Source: Lachnoclostridium sp. UBA5890 (lineage in GTDB: Bacteria; Bacillota; Clostridia; Lachnospirales; Lachnospiraceae). Taken from it: DNA of 64,000 nucleotides. This document shows, piece by piece, positions 1 through 9,215 of this stretch. Below the pieces are notes generated by a model. It worked only from the letters and a program-made list of their open reading frames with translations. It had not been told where the DNA came from and did no database searches. Each line of letters opens with the position of its first letter. The first letter of the stretch is position 1. The stretch is taken from assembly GCA_002431395.1 (NCBI GenBank), contig DJEU01000032.1, forward strand, positions 62,001 through 126,000, read 5' to 3'. Both the position numbers and the translations under genes were made by a program.

Positions 1-693
1 AATGATAACAGCGGCAAGACCGATTACGATCGCACCACGTCCCATATTGATATCTGCAAATCCCTGATACTGGGAACAAAGCGCACCTGCAAGTGCTACC
101 AGTCCATTGGAGATCATCAGACCAAGTACGATATTAAAATTCGTATTGATTCCCTGCGCACGGCTCATGTTTGGATTACATCCCGTCGCACGAAGAGAAC
201 ATCCAAGTTCTGTTCCAAAGAACCAGTACAAGACCCCGATAATTACGATACAGAAGATCGCTACCACAAAAATTGAATTCTGGTAAAATGGTACATTTTT
301 TACATTTCGAAGTGACACAAGCAGATCATAATTCATTACACTGATCGCCTGATTGGCACGTCCCATGATCTTCAAGTTGATCGAGTACAATGCCAGCTGT
401 GTCAAAATACCGGCAAGGATTGCCGGAATTCCCATAAAGGTATGAAAAATTCCGGTAACCAGTCCGGCGAGCATTCCGGCAATGAACGCTGCCAGTAAAC
501 TTACCCACACATTATATCCATTCAGCATCATCATGATACTGACTGCTCCGCCGGTACACATGGAACCGTCTACCGTCAGATCCGCTACATCCAGGATTTT
601 GTATGTAATATAAACTCCGATCGCCATAATTCCCCAGATCAGTCCCTGTGCGACTGCTCCGGGCATGGCACTAAATAACACTGAAATATCCAA
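1..693 (-). CDS. ABC transporter permease (partial, 3' end off the window)
   Basis: Integral membrane permease of an ABC importer. The visible 231 residues begin LDISVLFSAMPGAVAQGL and hold several hydrophobic segments separated by short loops, as in the COG4120 / BPD_transp_2 type permeases that accompany TrpX/YtrX-like binding proteins. Translation starts at TTG (691-693), chosen because GGAGGTA (complement of 701-707) lies 7 nt upstream; there is no nearer ATG with a ribosome site. It follows the binding lipoprotein by 26 nt, so the two are co-transcribed; the ATPase should lie just beyond position 1. The substrate cannot be told from sequence: relatives are annotated for tryptophan or unknown small molecules. 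Confidence 0.85.
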   Translation of the reverse strand, partial: MDISVLFSAMPGAVAQGLIWGIMAIGVYITYKILDVADLTVDGSMCTGGAVSIMMMLNGYNVWVSLLAAFIAGMLAGLVTGIFHTFMGIPAILAGILTQLALYSINLKIMGRANQAISVMNYDLLVSLRNVKNVPFYQNSIFVVAIFCIVIIGVLYWFFGTELGCSLRATGCNPNMSRAQGINTNFNIVLGLMISNGLVALAGALCSQYQGFADINMGRGAIVIGLAAVII

Positions 694-719
694 AAAACCT
701 TACCTCCATATTCGTCAGC

Positions 720-1721
720 TTATTTGGAAGCTTCGATTTTTTCGTATCCTTCCGGAATATCAATTCCCAATTCCTTACAAATACTTTCGTTGTACTGTTT
801 TGTTACTTTTGGTGCGAATTTTACTTCCATTGTAGAAACATCTTTTCCATTTACCAAAACATCGTAAGCCATCTCACCGGTTGTATAACCAAGGTCATAA
901 TAGCTGATGGAAAGAGTTGCTACGCCACATCCGCTGCAGATTCCCTGCTCTCCGGCAACAACCGGAACTTTTGCAGGTACACAAGTGTTGCGGATCACTT
1001 CGGTATTGGAAGCTGCCGTATTGTCGGTAGGAACATAAATTACTTCGCTGTTTTTCGCCGCATTGCTTACTACAGATGCAATGTCATTGGAATCTACAAA
1101 AGAATAGTTTGTACAAGTATAACCATCTTTTTCCAGATATCCTTTGATTGTCTCTACCTGGTACAAAGAGTTTGCTTCTGCCGAACAGTAAAGCAGTCCC
1201 ACTTTTTTCTTATCCGGGAACAATTCTTTGATCATTGCTGCCTGCTGATCCAGCGGTGCAAGATCCGAAGTACCGGAAACGTTTATCCCTGTTGTACCTG
1301 TCCAGTTTTTAATATCCAAAGCCGTGCCATAATCGGTAACAGAAGTTCCAAGGATCGGAATGTCTGTTGTACCTGAAGCCGCTGCCTGAAGAGGACCGGT
1401 CGCATTGGCAAGGATCAAATCTACATTTTCAGAAACAAAGGAGTTTACGATGGTCGCACATGTTGGAGAATCTCCCTGTGCATTCTGCTCATCGAATTTC
1501 ACTTTGTCGCCCAATTTTTCGGTCAACGCATCTTTAAAACCTTTGGTTGCTGCATCCAATGCCTCATGCTGTACCAGCTGGCAGATACCGATGTTATACG
1601 TTTTTCCATCGTCTACTGCACCACCGGAAGCTGTCCCTGTCGTGTTTCCACCGCCACAAGCAGTTAAAGACATCGCCATCACTGCAGTAAGTGCTACTGC
1701 GATCAATTTTTTCAATTTCAT
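720..1721 (-). CDS. ABC transporter substrate-binding lipoprotein (ABC_sub_bind family)
   Basis: Extracellular ligand-binding lipoprotein of the importer encoded with the downstream permease. The N-terminus MKLKKLIAV...LTAC is a lipoprotein signal peptide with a lipobox (LTA|C), followed by a Gly/Ser/Thr linker. The mature part (ICQLVQHEALDAATKGF, ILANATGPLQAAA, IPILGTSVTDYG) is the two-lobed fold of the PF04392 family, like TrpX. The start at 1721 is preferred over an upstream in-frame ATG (1754) because it has GGAAGGG about 8 nt upstream and places the signal peptide at the very N-terminus. It lies 39 nt after serA, so it may be the tail of the amino-acid operon; the ligand may be an amino acid, but that is inference. 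Confidence 0.88.
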   Translation of the reverse strand: MKLKKLIAVALTAVMAMSLTACGGGNTTGTASGGAVDDGKTYNIGICQLVQHEALDAATKGFKDALTEKLGDKVKFDEQNAQGDSPTCATIVNSFVSENVDLILANATGPLQAAASGTTDIPILGTSVTDYGTALDIKNWTGTTGINVSGTSDLAPLDQQAAMIKELFPDKKKVGLLYCSAEANSLYQVETIKGYLEKDGYTCTNYSFVDSNDIASVVSNAAKNSEVIYVPTDNTAASNTEVIRNTCVPAKVPVVAGEQGICSGCGVATLSISYYDLGYTTGEMAYDVLVNGKDVSTMEVKFAPKVTKQYNESICKELGIDIPEGYEKIEASK

Positions 1722-1760
1722 AAGGAGTACCCTTCCTTTCTCTTTCTCCGGCACGTCTGT

Positions 1761-2927
1761 TTATTTTACAATACGTACCTTGATTACACCGTCAATTGCC
1801 TGCAATTCATTTACCAGTTTCTCTGTCGATGGGTTGCAGATATCGAAAATTGTATACGCATAATCGCCGCGGCTCTTATTTACCATGTTTTCGATGTTAA
1901 TGCCATCGTTTGCAAATAACGTAGTAAACTGTGACAACATGGAATGTACGTTTTTATGCGCTACCGCAATACGGCCTTCTGTCGCACATACTCCAGCATC
2001 ACATGCAGGATAGTTTACAGAATTCTTAATATTACCGTTTTCGATAAAGTCACGGATTTCTTTTACCGCCATCTTCGCACAGTTATCTTCGGATTCCTGT
2101 GTAGAAGCTCCCAAATGAGGAGTTACGATAGTATTTGGAAGATTTACTGTTGTAGGATTTGGGAAATCCACTACGTATTTCTTCACTTTACCGCTTTCAA
2201 GTGCTGCTTTCATATCCGGCTCATTTACCAAAGTGTCACGGGAGAAGTTCAAGAATACAACGCCATCTTTCATTTTATCAAAAGCAGCTTTGTCAAACAT
2301 TCCCTTCGTAGAATCCAAAAGAGGTACATGGACTGTGATAAAATCGCAGACATCGTAAATCTCTTCGTATGTCTTTACAATCGTAATATCGCGGGACATA
2401 TTCAATGCATTGTCTACGGAAAGATATGGATCGCATCCATATACTTCCATACCAAGGCGGTTTGCTGCATTGGCAACCAGTACACCGATGGCTCCCAGAC
2501 CGATGATTCCGAGTTTTTTACCGGCAATCTCGGTTCCTGCAAATGCTTTTTTCGCTTTTTCTGCTGCTTTCGCAATGCCTTCATCATCTTTGTTTTCTTT
2601 GATCCACTCGATACCGCCTACGATATCACGGGAAGCAAGAAGCATTGCTGCGACTACGAGCTCTTTTACGCCGTTTGCATTGGCTCCCGGTGTATTAAAT
2701 ACAACGATTCCTTTCTCGGCACATCTGTCCAAAGGAATGTTATTTACTCCGGCTCCGGCTCTTGCTACCGCTACCAGATCATCCGACAATTCCATCTCAT
2801 GCATGGAAGCACTTCGAACCAAAATTGCCTCTGCCTGTGCAGCATCGTCTACCATCTCATAATTGTCATCCAATAAATCCAGACCGCATTTTGCAATTGG
2901 ATTTAAGCAATTTACTTTTACACTCAT
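1761..2927 (-). CDS. serA: D-3-phosphoglycerate dehydrogenase
   Basis: Catalyses the first committed step of serine synthesis, NAD-dependent oxidation of 3-phosphoglycerate. The 388-residue protein has the 2-hydroxyacid dehydrogenase fold with the Rossmann motif GKKLGIIGLGAIGVLVAN near residue 140, the catalytic-region motif NFSRDTLVNEPDM, and a C-terminal ACT domain (from about residue 315, ENMVNKSRGDYAYTIFDI) used for feedback control in many SerA proteins. It is the short form without the intervening ASB domain. Its ATG shares one base with the serC stop (TAATG), a strong sign of translational coupling. Ribosome site GAGGAGA lies 7 nt upstream. Confidence 0.96.
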   Translation of the reverse strand: MSVKVNCLNPIAKCGLDLLDDNYEMVDDAAQAEAILVRSASMHEMELSDDLVAVARAGAGVNNIPLDRCAEKGIVVFNTPGANANGVKELVVAAMLLASRDIVGGIEWIKENKDDEGIAKAAEKAKKAFAGTEIAGKKLGIIGLGAIGVLVANAANRLGMEVYGCDPYLSVDNALNMSRDITIVKTYEEIYDVCDFITVHVPLLDSTKGMFDKAAFDKMKDGVVFLNFSRDTLVNEPDMKAALESGKVKKYVVDFPNPTTVNLPNTIVTPHLGASTQESEDNCAKMAVKEIRDFIENGNIKNSVNYPACDAGVCATEGRIAVAHKNVHSMLSQFTTLFANDGINIENMVNKSRGDYAYTIFDICNPSTEKLVNELQAIDGVIKVRIVK

Positions 2928-4009
2928 TACAGATTCTCCTCTTCAAATTTCTTCATAAATTCAACCAATTTTTCTACACCGGCCTTTGGCATAGCGTTGT
3001 AGATACTTGCACGCATTCCGCCGACAGTACGATGTCCCTTCAGGTTTTCAAGGCCTGCCTCTTTTGCTTCTTTTACAAATTTAGCATCCAGTTCATCACT
3101 TCCTGTAACAAATGGTACGTTCATCAAAGAACGGTCTTCTTTGCGAACGGTTCCTTTGAACAATTTGCTGGAATCCAGGAAATCATAAAGGATTTTTGCT
3201 TTTTCTTCGTTGCGCTGTTTCATCACTTCAAGACCGCCCATTTTCTTGAGCCATTTGAATACTTTACCGCAGATATAGATACCATAAGCAGGAGGTGTAT
3301 TGTAAAGGCTCTGTGCATCTGCGTGAATCTTGTACTGAAGCATCGTAGGTACTTTCTCATCTACGCTCTCCGGGATCAGATCCTCGCGGATGATCACGAT
3401 GACAACGCCGGCAGGTCCGATGTTTTTCTGAACGCCACCATAGATGACACCATATTTTGTCACATCAACAGGTTCTGACAAAAAGCAGGATGAAACGTCT
3501 GCTACCAATGTCTTTCCTTTTGTATTTGGCAGTGTTTTATATTTAGTTCCATAAATTGTGTTATTTTCACAGATATATACATAGTCTGCATCCTCATCGA
3601 TCGGAAGATCCGAGCAATCCGGTATGTAAGAAAATGTTTTGTCTTCGGAAGAAGCGATCTTATTTGCTTTTCCATATTTGCAAGCCTCTGTATACGCTTT
3701 TTTTGCCCACTGTCCGGTTACAATATAGTCCGCAACACCATTTTTCATCAAGTTCATAGGAATCATGGCAAACTGCTGGGAAGCACCGCCCTGAAGGAAC
3801 AATACTTTGTAATTGTCCGGAATATTCATCAAATCCCTAAGATCTGCTTCTGCTGTCTTAATGATCTCATCGTATGCTTTGGAACGATGACTCATCTCCA
3901 TTACAGACATCCCTGTTCCATTGTAATCAAGCATCTCATCTGCTGCTTCTTGTAAAACTTCCTCTGGTAATACAGCTGGTCCAGCTGAAAAATTGTAAAC
4001 TCTAGCCAC
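2927..4009 (-). CDS. serC: Phosphoserine aminotransferase
   Basis: PLP-dependent transamination of 3-phosphohydroxypyruvate to phosphoserine, the second serine-pathway step. It starts RVYNFSAGPAVLP, the family signature, with the PLP lysine in GGVQKNIGPAG and the conserved C-terminal HRTVGGMRASIYNAMP. The 360-residue product is the usual family length. I place the start at GTG (4007-4009) because AAGGAGG lies 8 nt upstream; the in-frame ATG at 4045 would add 12 residues not expected in SerC and lies upstream of that ribosome site. Downstream it overlaps serA by one base; upstream it follows ilvB by 39 nt. Confidence 0.95.
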   Translation of the reverse strand: MARVYNFSAGPAVLPEEVLQEAADEMLDYNGTGMSVMEMSHRSKAYDEIIKTAEADLRDLMNIPDNYKVLFLQGGASQQFAMIPMNLMKNGVADYIVTGQWAKKAYTEACKYGKANKIASSEDKTFSYIPDCSDLPIDEDADYVYICENNTIYGTKYKTLPNTKGKTLVADVSSCFLSEPVDVTKYGVIYGGVQKNIGPAGVVIVIIREDLIPESVDEKVPTMLQYKIHADAQSLYNTPPAYGIYICGKVFKWLKKMGGLEVMKQRNEEKAKILYDFLDSSKLFKGTVRKEDRSLMNVPFVTGSDELDAKFVKEAKEAGLENLKGHRTVGGMRASIYNAMPKAGVEKLVEFMKKFEEENL

Positions 4010-4048
4010 GGCTAAAACCTCCTTAAAATATTTATCTAAAATCATAGA

Positions 4049-5734
4049 TTATGATTCTGACTTCTTTAAATCTTCTTCTGTAAAGGCTTTTTCAATTGCC
4101 TCTCCAGGTGCCACCATCGGCCACACTTTATCATCCTGATCCAAAACGCAGCAGATCACTACCGGACCTTTTTCCTGCATTGCCTGTTTCAGTACGTCAT
4201 CTACTTCTTCGCGTTTGGTTACCAAAAATGCCTTTGCACCAAGTGCTTCGGACACTTTTACATAATCCACTTTATCCTGAAGAATGGTACTTGAATAACG
4301 TTTGCCATAGAACAATGTCTGCCACTGGCGAACCATCCCAAGTGCATGATTATCAAACACAACCTGAATGATCGGAATATCATAACGGGAAGCAGTTGCT
4401 AACTCGTTCATATTCATACGGAAACATCCGTCACCGGCGATATTAAATACCGTCTTATCCGGATTTCCGACTTTCGCTCCGATACAAGCCCCCAGTCCGT
4501 ATCCCATCGTTCCCATACCACCGGAACTAAGGAATGAACGTGGATTTTTATACTGATAGTACTGTGCTGCCCACATCTGATGCTGTCCGACATCCGTCGT
4601 AATGATCGCATCTCCCTGTGTCGCTGCATTGATGCGTTCGATCACATACGGACCGGTAAGCACATCGTCACGATAAGTCATCGGAAGTGCTTCTTTTCTC
4701 GCAAGTACTTTATCAATCCATGCTTTATGATACTGGTTTTCCAATTTTTTATTGAGAATTTCAAGTACGGCCTTCAAATCTCCTACGATAGAATAATCCA
4801 CCTGGATATTTTTGTTAATTTCAGCCGCATCGATATCGATATGAACAATCTTTGCATTGGTAGCAAATTTCTTTGCATTTCCTGTAACACGGTCTGAGAA
4901 GCGAACACCAAGGGCAAGTAACAGATCACATTCTGTCACGCTCAGGTTTGCGGTCTTGGTTCCATGCATTCCCAGCATACCGGTATAATATTCATCGGTC
5001 CCGTCAAAGGCACCTTTTCCCATCAAGGTATCGGTTACCGGTGCATCTACTTTTTTGACAAATTCTTTCAGTTCTGCACTGGCACCTGACAAAATGCATC
5101 CGCCGCCGACAAAGATCATCGGTTTTTCTGCTTTGCGGATTGCCTGAAGTACATCTTCAATGTCTTTTTCACAGATCGTATCGGTCTGTCTCTGGATCAG
5201 ATCCGGTGTCTGTGGTGTAAACTCTGTCACAGCAGCTGTTACATCCTTCGTAATATCCACAAGAACCGGCCCCGGTCTGCCTGTCTGCGCGATGGCAAAG
5301 GCACGGCGTACCACTTTTGCCAGATCATTGATATCTTTTACAATGAAACTATGCTTTGTGATCGGCATCGTAATACCCGCAATATCTACTTCCTGAAAGC
5401 TGTCTTTTCCAAGTAATGGAAGTCCGACATTACATGTGATAGCTACCATCGGAACAGAATCCATATAAGCGGTCGCAATTCCGGTTACCAGATTGGTTGC
5501 CCCCGGACCACTTGTCGCCATACAAACTCCGACTTTTCCGGTAGAACGCGCATAACCGTCGGCTGCATGGGACGCGCCCTGTTCATGGGATGTTAATACA
5601 TGTCTGATTTTATCCTGATAACGATACAATTCATCGTATACATTCAAAATCGCTCCGCCGGGATATCCAAAAATTGTGTCTACCCCTTGTTCTAATAAAC
5701 ATTCAATTAAAATTTGGGAGCCATTTAATTGCAT
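4049..5734 (-). CDS. ilvB: Acetolactate synthase large subunit
   Basis: TPP-dependent condensation of two pyruvates (or pyruvate and 2-oxobutyrate), the first common step of branched-chain amino-acid synthesis. 561 residues, standard for the catalytic subunit. The N-terminal TPP domain carries the catalytic Glu in SHEQGASHAADGYAR, the FAD-like middle domain spans about 190-330, and the C-terminal TPP-binding motif is GDGCFRMNMNELATA. Ribosome site GAGGTG is 7 nt before the ATG. No regulatory small subunit (ilvN/ilvH) is adjacent, so it is either elsewhere or absent. It sits between ilvD and serC in one leftward operon. Confidence 0.95.
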   Translation of the reverse strand: MQLNGSQILIECLLEQGVDTIFGYPGGAILNVYDELYRYQDKIRHVLTSHEQGASHAADGYARSTGKVGVCMATSGPGATNLVTGIATAYMDSVPMVAITCNVGLPLLGKDSFQEVDIAGITMPITKHSFIVKDINDLAKVVRRAFAIAQTGRPGPVLVDITKDVTAAVTEFTPQTPDLIQRQTDTICEKDIEDVLQAIRKAEKPMIFVGGGCILSGASAELKEFVKKVDAPVTDTLMGKGAFDGTDEYYTGMLGMHGTKTANLSVTECDLLLALGVRFSDRVTGNAKKFATNAKIVHIDIDAAEINKNIQVDYSIVGDLKAVLEILNKKLENQYHKAWIDKVLARKEALPMTYRDDVLTGPYVIERINAATQGDAIITTDVGQHQMWAAQYYQYKNPRSFLSSGGMGTMGYGLGACIGAKVGNPDKTVFNIAGDGCFRMNMNELATASRYDIPIIQVVFDNHALGMVRQWQTLFYGKRYSSTILQDKVDYVKVSEALGAKAFLVTKREEVDDVLKQAMQEKGPVVICCVLDQDDKVWPMVAPGEAIEKAFTEEDLKKSES

Positions 5735-5795
5735 GAAAATGCACCTCTTTCTCGTTAATATTTTCGTGTTTCACCCTCACTGCGCTGTGAGTTCT

Positions 5796-7463
5796 TTAGA
5801 ACTCCTGTTTCAAGATTGCTCCGGTATTTCCGGATGTTACCATATTGGCATAACGTGCCAGATATCCGGTAGTTACCTTTGGCGCTCTCGGTTTCCAGTT
5901 TTTCTTTCTCTCTGCAAGAACTTCATCACTGACATCTAACTGCAGTGTATTTTCCGGAATATTGATCTTAATAATGTCGCCCTCTTCTACAAGTGCGATC
6001 GGACCTCCGACTGCTGCCTCCGGTGATACATGACCGATGGAAGCGCCACGGCTTGCTCCGGAAAAACGTCCGTCTGTGATCAATGCCACCGAAGAGCCAA
6101 GTCCCATACCTGCGATTGCTGACGTAGGATTGAGCATCTCTCTCATACCAGGACCGCCTTTTGGTCCCTCATAACGGATCACGACAACATCACCGGCAAC
6201 GATCTTTCCACCTTTGATCGCTGCGATCGCATCTTCTTCGCAGTCGAATACGCGGGCCGGTCCTTCATGAACCATCATTTCTTCTACAACTGCAGAACGT
6301 TTAACAACAGCAGAATCCGGTGCCAGATTTCCTTTCAAGATGGCGATTCCACCTGTCTGGCTGTATGGATTGTCGATCGGACGGATGACTTCCGGATTGC
6401 GGTTGACAACGCCCTCGATATTTTCTGCTACGGTTTTTCCGGTTGCTGTCATCAGATCTGTGTACAGCAAGCCTTTTTTATTCAATTCGTTCATAACGGC
6501 ATAAACACCGCCTGCTTCGTTGAGCTCTTCGATATAAGTGTGTCCGGCTGGTGCGAGGTGGCAGAGGTTTGGAGTCTTTGCACTGATCTCGTTTGCCAGA
6601 TCCAGATTCAGATCCACACCGGCTTCATGTGCAATCGCCGGCAAGTGAAGCATACTGTTTGTGGAACATCCAAGTGCCATATCGACGGTAAGTGCATTCA
6701 AAAATGCTTTCTCTGTCATAATGTCTCTTGGACGGATATTTTTATTATAAAGTTCCATTACTTTCATACCTGCATGTTTCGCAAGTTTGATACGTTCGGA
6801 ATAAACGGCAGGAATGGTACCATTTCCCTGAAGTCCCATACCAATTGCCTCAGTCAGACAGTTCATACTGTTTGCGGTATACATACCGGAACAGGAACCA
6901 CAGGTAGGACAGGCATGGCTTACAAAATCGTCTACCTCTTCTTCTGTCATTTTACCTGCTGCATGTGCGCCGACTGCCTCAAACATACTGGAAAGACTTG
7001 TTTTCTTTCCCTGTACATGACCGGCAAGCATCGGGCCGCCGCTGACAAATACAGTCGGAACATTGACTCTGGCTGCTGCCATCAAAAGTCCCGGTACATT
7101 TTTGTCACAGTTTGGCACCATAACGAGTGCATCAAATGCATGAGCAAGTGCCATACATTCGGTAGAATCTGCGATCAGGTCACGGGTAACAAGCGAATAT
7201 TTCATTCCGACATGTCCCATCGCAATTCCGTCGCATACAGCGATCGCAGGGAATACGACCGGTGTTCCGCCGGCCATCGCTACGCCGAGTTTTACTGCCT
7301 CTACAATCTTATCAATATTCATATGACCAGGGACGATCTCATTGTAAGAACTGACGATACCAACAAGTGGTTTTTCGAGTTCCTCTTTTGTCATTCCCAA
7401 TGCGTTAAACAAAGAACGCTGAGGTGCTGTCTGCATCCCCTTTTTCACTGAATCACTTTTCAT
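5796..7463 (-). CDS. ilvD: Dihydroxy-acid dehydratase
   Basis: Fe-S cluster dehydratase forming 2-keto acids in valine/isoleucine synthesis. 555 residues. Cluster ligands are visible in PNCDKNVPGLLMAA and ACPTCGSCSGMYTANSMNC; the C-terminal GRFSGASRGASIGHVSPEAA is diagnostic. The start at 7463 (MKSDSVKKG) is chosen because GGAGG falls 7 nt before it; an in-frame ATG five codons upstream lies on the far side of that ribosome site. It lies 51 nt downstream of leuB and 61 nt upstream of ilvB in the same operon. Confidence 0.95.
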   Translation of the reverse strand: MKSDSVKKGMQTAPQRSLFNALGMTKEELEKPLVGIVSSYNEIVPGHMNIDKIVEAVKLGVAMAGGTPVVFPAIAVCDGIAMGHVGMKYSLVTRDLIADSTECMALAHAFDALVMVPNCDKNVPGLLMAAARVNVPTVFVSGGPMLAGHVQGKKTSLSSMFEAVGAHAAGKMTEEEVDDFVSHACPTCGSCSGMYTANSMNCLTEAIGMGLQGNGTIPAVYSERIKLAKHAGMKVMELYNKNIRPRDIMTEKAFLNALTVDMALGCSTNSMLHLPAIAHEAGVDLNLDLANEISAKTPNLCHLAPAGHTYIEELNEAGGVYAVMNELNKKGLLYTDLMTATGKTVAENIEGVVNRNPEVIRPIDNPYSQTGGIAILKGNLAPDSAVVKRSAVVEEMMVHEGPARVFDCEEDAIAAIKGGKIVAGDVVVIRYEGPKGGPGMREMLNPTSAIAGMGLGSSVALITDGRFSGASRGASIGHVSPEAAVGGPIALVEEGDIIKINIPENTLQLDVSDEVLAERKKNWKPRAPKVTTGYLARYANMVTSGNTGAILKQEF

Positions 7464-7514
7464 TGATTTAACCTCCATTCATTCCGGTTCAAATTTCATC
7501 TATCTGTCGTCTGT

Positions 7515-8600
7515 TTATCGAATCTCATCGCAAATGGCTTTTCCCATTTCCTCTGTTCCCAGACAAGTTTTTCCTTCATCCATGATGTCGATCGTGCGAA
7601 GACCTTTCTTCAATACTGCCTTTACCGCATTTTCAATCGCATCGGACTCTTCTAACAAATTGAAAGAATATTTTAACATCATCGCTGCGGATAAGATCGT
7701 CGCGATTGGATTCGCCTTATTCTGTCCGGCGATATCCGGTGCAGAGCCATGGCTTGGCTCATAAAGTCCAAGGGTACCCTCTCCGAGACTTGCAGAAGAA
7801 AGCATACCGATCGATCCGGTTACCATACTTGCCTCGTCTGACAAAATATCACCAAACATATTCTCTGTCAAAATGACATCAAACTGTTTTGGATCACGCA
7901 CAAGCTGCATTGCACAGTTGTCTACGAGCATGTCAGAAAGTTCTACCTCCGGGTAGTCTGCGCTTACTTCTTTTACGACTTTTCTCCACAAACGGGAAGA
8001 ATCCAGTACATTGGCTTTGTCTACACTACATACTTTTTTATTTCTCTTCATTGCAATATCAAAAGCCCATTTGGCGATACGGCGAATTTCTGTCTCATTA
8101 TATGTAAGTGTATCCGTCGCCTGAAGCTGTCCGTCTACTTCTTTCGTAAAGCGTTCTCCAAAATAAAGACCGCCTGTCAGCTCTCTCGTGACGACAAAAT
8201 CAAATCCGCCCTCTGTCAATTCACTTTTCAATGGACACGCACCGCTCAATTCATCAAACAGCACGGCCGGGCGAAGGTTGCAAAACAAACCAAGTCCTTT
8301 TCGAATCTTCAGCAAACCTGCTTCCGGTCTCTTGTCCGGTGGCAGCTGGTACCAGTTGCTCTGTCCGACGTTTCCTCCGACGGCTCCGAGCAGTACGGAA
8401 TCGCTTTTCTTTGCGCGTTCCAACGTCTCATCGGTCAACGGCTCTCCATACGCATCAATGGAACATCCGCCCATCAACAACTCTTCATACTCAAATGTAT
8501 GGCCGTATACCTCCCCAACTTTATCTAATACCTTCTTTGCTTGTGTTACGATCTCCGGGCCAATACCATCCCCGGGAATCACTGCGATATGAAAATTCAT
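7515..8600 (-). CDS. leuB: 3-isopropylmalate dehydrogenase
   Basis: NAD-dependent oxidative decarboxylation of 3-isopropylmalate in leucine synthesis. 361 residues beginning MNFHIAVIPGDGIGPEIV, with the substrate motif LLKIRKGLGLFCNLRPA and the metal/NAD motif NMFGDILSDEASMVTGSIGMLSSASLG. The start at 8600 has GAGGAGG about 6 nt upstream; an in-frame ATG ten codons upstream has no ribosome site. It is the first gene of the leftward leuB-ilvD-ilvB-serC-serA operon. leuA and leuCD are not in the window. The 5' leader is only about 40 nt, too short for a T-box or peptide attenuator. Confidence 0.95.
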   Translation of the reverse strand: MNFHIAVIPGDGIGPEIVTQAKKVLDKVGEVYGHTFEYEELLMGGCSIDAYGEPLTDETLERAKKSDSVLLGAVGGNVGQSNWYQLPPDKRPEAGLLKIRKGLGLFCNLRPAVLFDELSGACPLKSELTEGGFDFVVTRELTGGLYFGERFTKEVDGQLQATDTLTYNETEIRRIAKWAFDIAMKRNKKVCSVDKANVLDSSRLWRKVVKEVSADYPEVELSDMLVDNCAMQLVRDPKQFDVILTENMFGDILSDEASMVTGSIGMLSSASLGEGTLGLYEPSHGSAPDIAGQNKANPIATILSAAMMLKYSFNLLEESDAIENAVKAVLKKGLRTIDIMDEGKTCLGTEEMGKAICDEIR

Positions 8601-8648
8601 GGCTTCCTCCTCGTTGATATAGTTCTCCATAATTATTAACTTTTTAAG

Positions 8649-8676
8649 TATATAGCAAAATGACGTTCACTGTCAA
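8649..8676 (-). promoter_or_regulatory. SigA-type promoter of the leuB operon
   Basis: On the minus strand TTGACA (complement of 8671-8676) is followed after 16 nt by TATATA (8649-8654). Transcription would begin about 40 nt before the leuB ATG. The divergent XRE gene shares this intergenic region, so its product could act here; that is inference from position only. Confidence 0.7.
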
Positions 8677-8705
8677 GTCTGCGTAACATTTTTTTCAATT
8701 TCCTC

Positions 8706-8734
8706 TTGAAAACGATGTCATCTTATAATAAACT
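8706..8734 (+). promoter_or_regulatory. Probable promoter of the XRE regulator gene
   Basis: TTGAAA (8706-8711), 17-nt spacer, TAAACT (8729-8734), then AGGAGG (8757-8762) before the ATG at 8771. A TATAAT at 8724-8729 is also present but has no well-spaced -35 box, so the exact choice is uncertain. Confidence 0.45.
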
Positions 8735-8770
8735 AATAAGTAACAATAACTATGCTAGGAGGACAAGTAT

Positions 8771-9139
8771 ATGGAAGCAATAGAAAAGATTGATTTCGAA
8801 AAAGTAGGAAAACGTATGAAAAAGCTGCGTAAAGAACAGCGCATCTCTCAGGATCAGGTAGCAAAAGACCTTGGTGCTACGATTTCCTTCGTCAGCAACA
8901 TTGAAAATAATTATACTAAAATCAATCTTCGTGTACTTCTTTACTACGCCCAGATGTGTCATGTTTCCGTTGACTACTTATTGAGTGCAGGAAATCCACG
9001 AATGATCAAAGCCGACAATATTTCTACGTTAGATGAAGATATTCTTCGTGTATTGCAGAATTACAATAAAACTGAAAAGGAACGCATTTTGAAAATGTTA
9101 AAAATCGGCAAAGATCTGGATCCGGATGCCAACGTCTGA
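8771..9139 (+). CDS. XRE-family (HTH_3) transcriptional regulator, 122 aa
   Basis: Small DNA-binding protein with a Cro/CI-type helix-turn-helix at about residues 16-70 (MKKLRKEQRISQDQVAKDLG, then ATISFVSNIENNYTKINLRVLL) and a short polar C-terminal tail rich in Lys/Glu. The ribosome site AGGAGG is 8 nt upstream. It is divergent from the leuB-ilv-ser operon and followed by a bidirectional terminator, so it is monocistronic. A role in controlling the neighbouring amino-acid operon is possible but not shown by the sequence. Confidence 0.85.
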   Translation: MEAIEKIDFEKVGKRMKKLRKEQRISQDQVAKDLGATISFVSNIENNYTKINLRVLLYYAQMCHVSVDYLLSAGNPRMIKADNISTLDEDILRVLQNYNKTEKERILKMLKIGKDLDPDANV

Positions 9140-9157
9140 ATTTCATGACAAGATTGT

Positions 9158-9210
9158 AAAAGAGTGTCACACGAGCAGGGTTCTCTGCAAAAGTGGCACT
9201 CTTTTTCTAT
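9158..9210. terminator. Bidirectional rho-independent terminator
   Basis: AAAGAGTGTCAC (9159-9170) pairs with GTGGCACTCTTT (9193-9204) with one G-T pair, around a loop of about 22 nt; T-rich on the right and A-rich on the left. It separates the converging XRE gene and the alpha-galactosidase gene. Confidence 0.8.
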
Positions 9211-9215
9211 TTTTC

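Noticed and set aside
326..508. 60-codon minus-strand frame
   Set aside because: It is an alternative frame inside the ABC permease gene, which is read from TTG 693.
1944..2876. 310-codon plus-strand open frame opposite serA
   Set aside because: Shadow of serA in another frame; no ribosome site and unlikely composition.
4010..4048. Acetolactate synthase small subunit (ilvN) after ilvB
   Set aside because: Only 39 nt separate ilvB from serC and no ACT-domain frame is present.
6267..7451. 394-codon plus-strand open frame opposite ilvD
   Set aside because: Antisense shadow of a strongly conserved gene; Cys/His-rich composition without a domain and no ribosome site.
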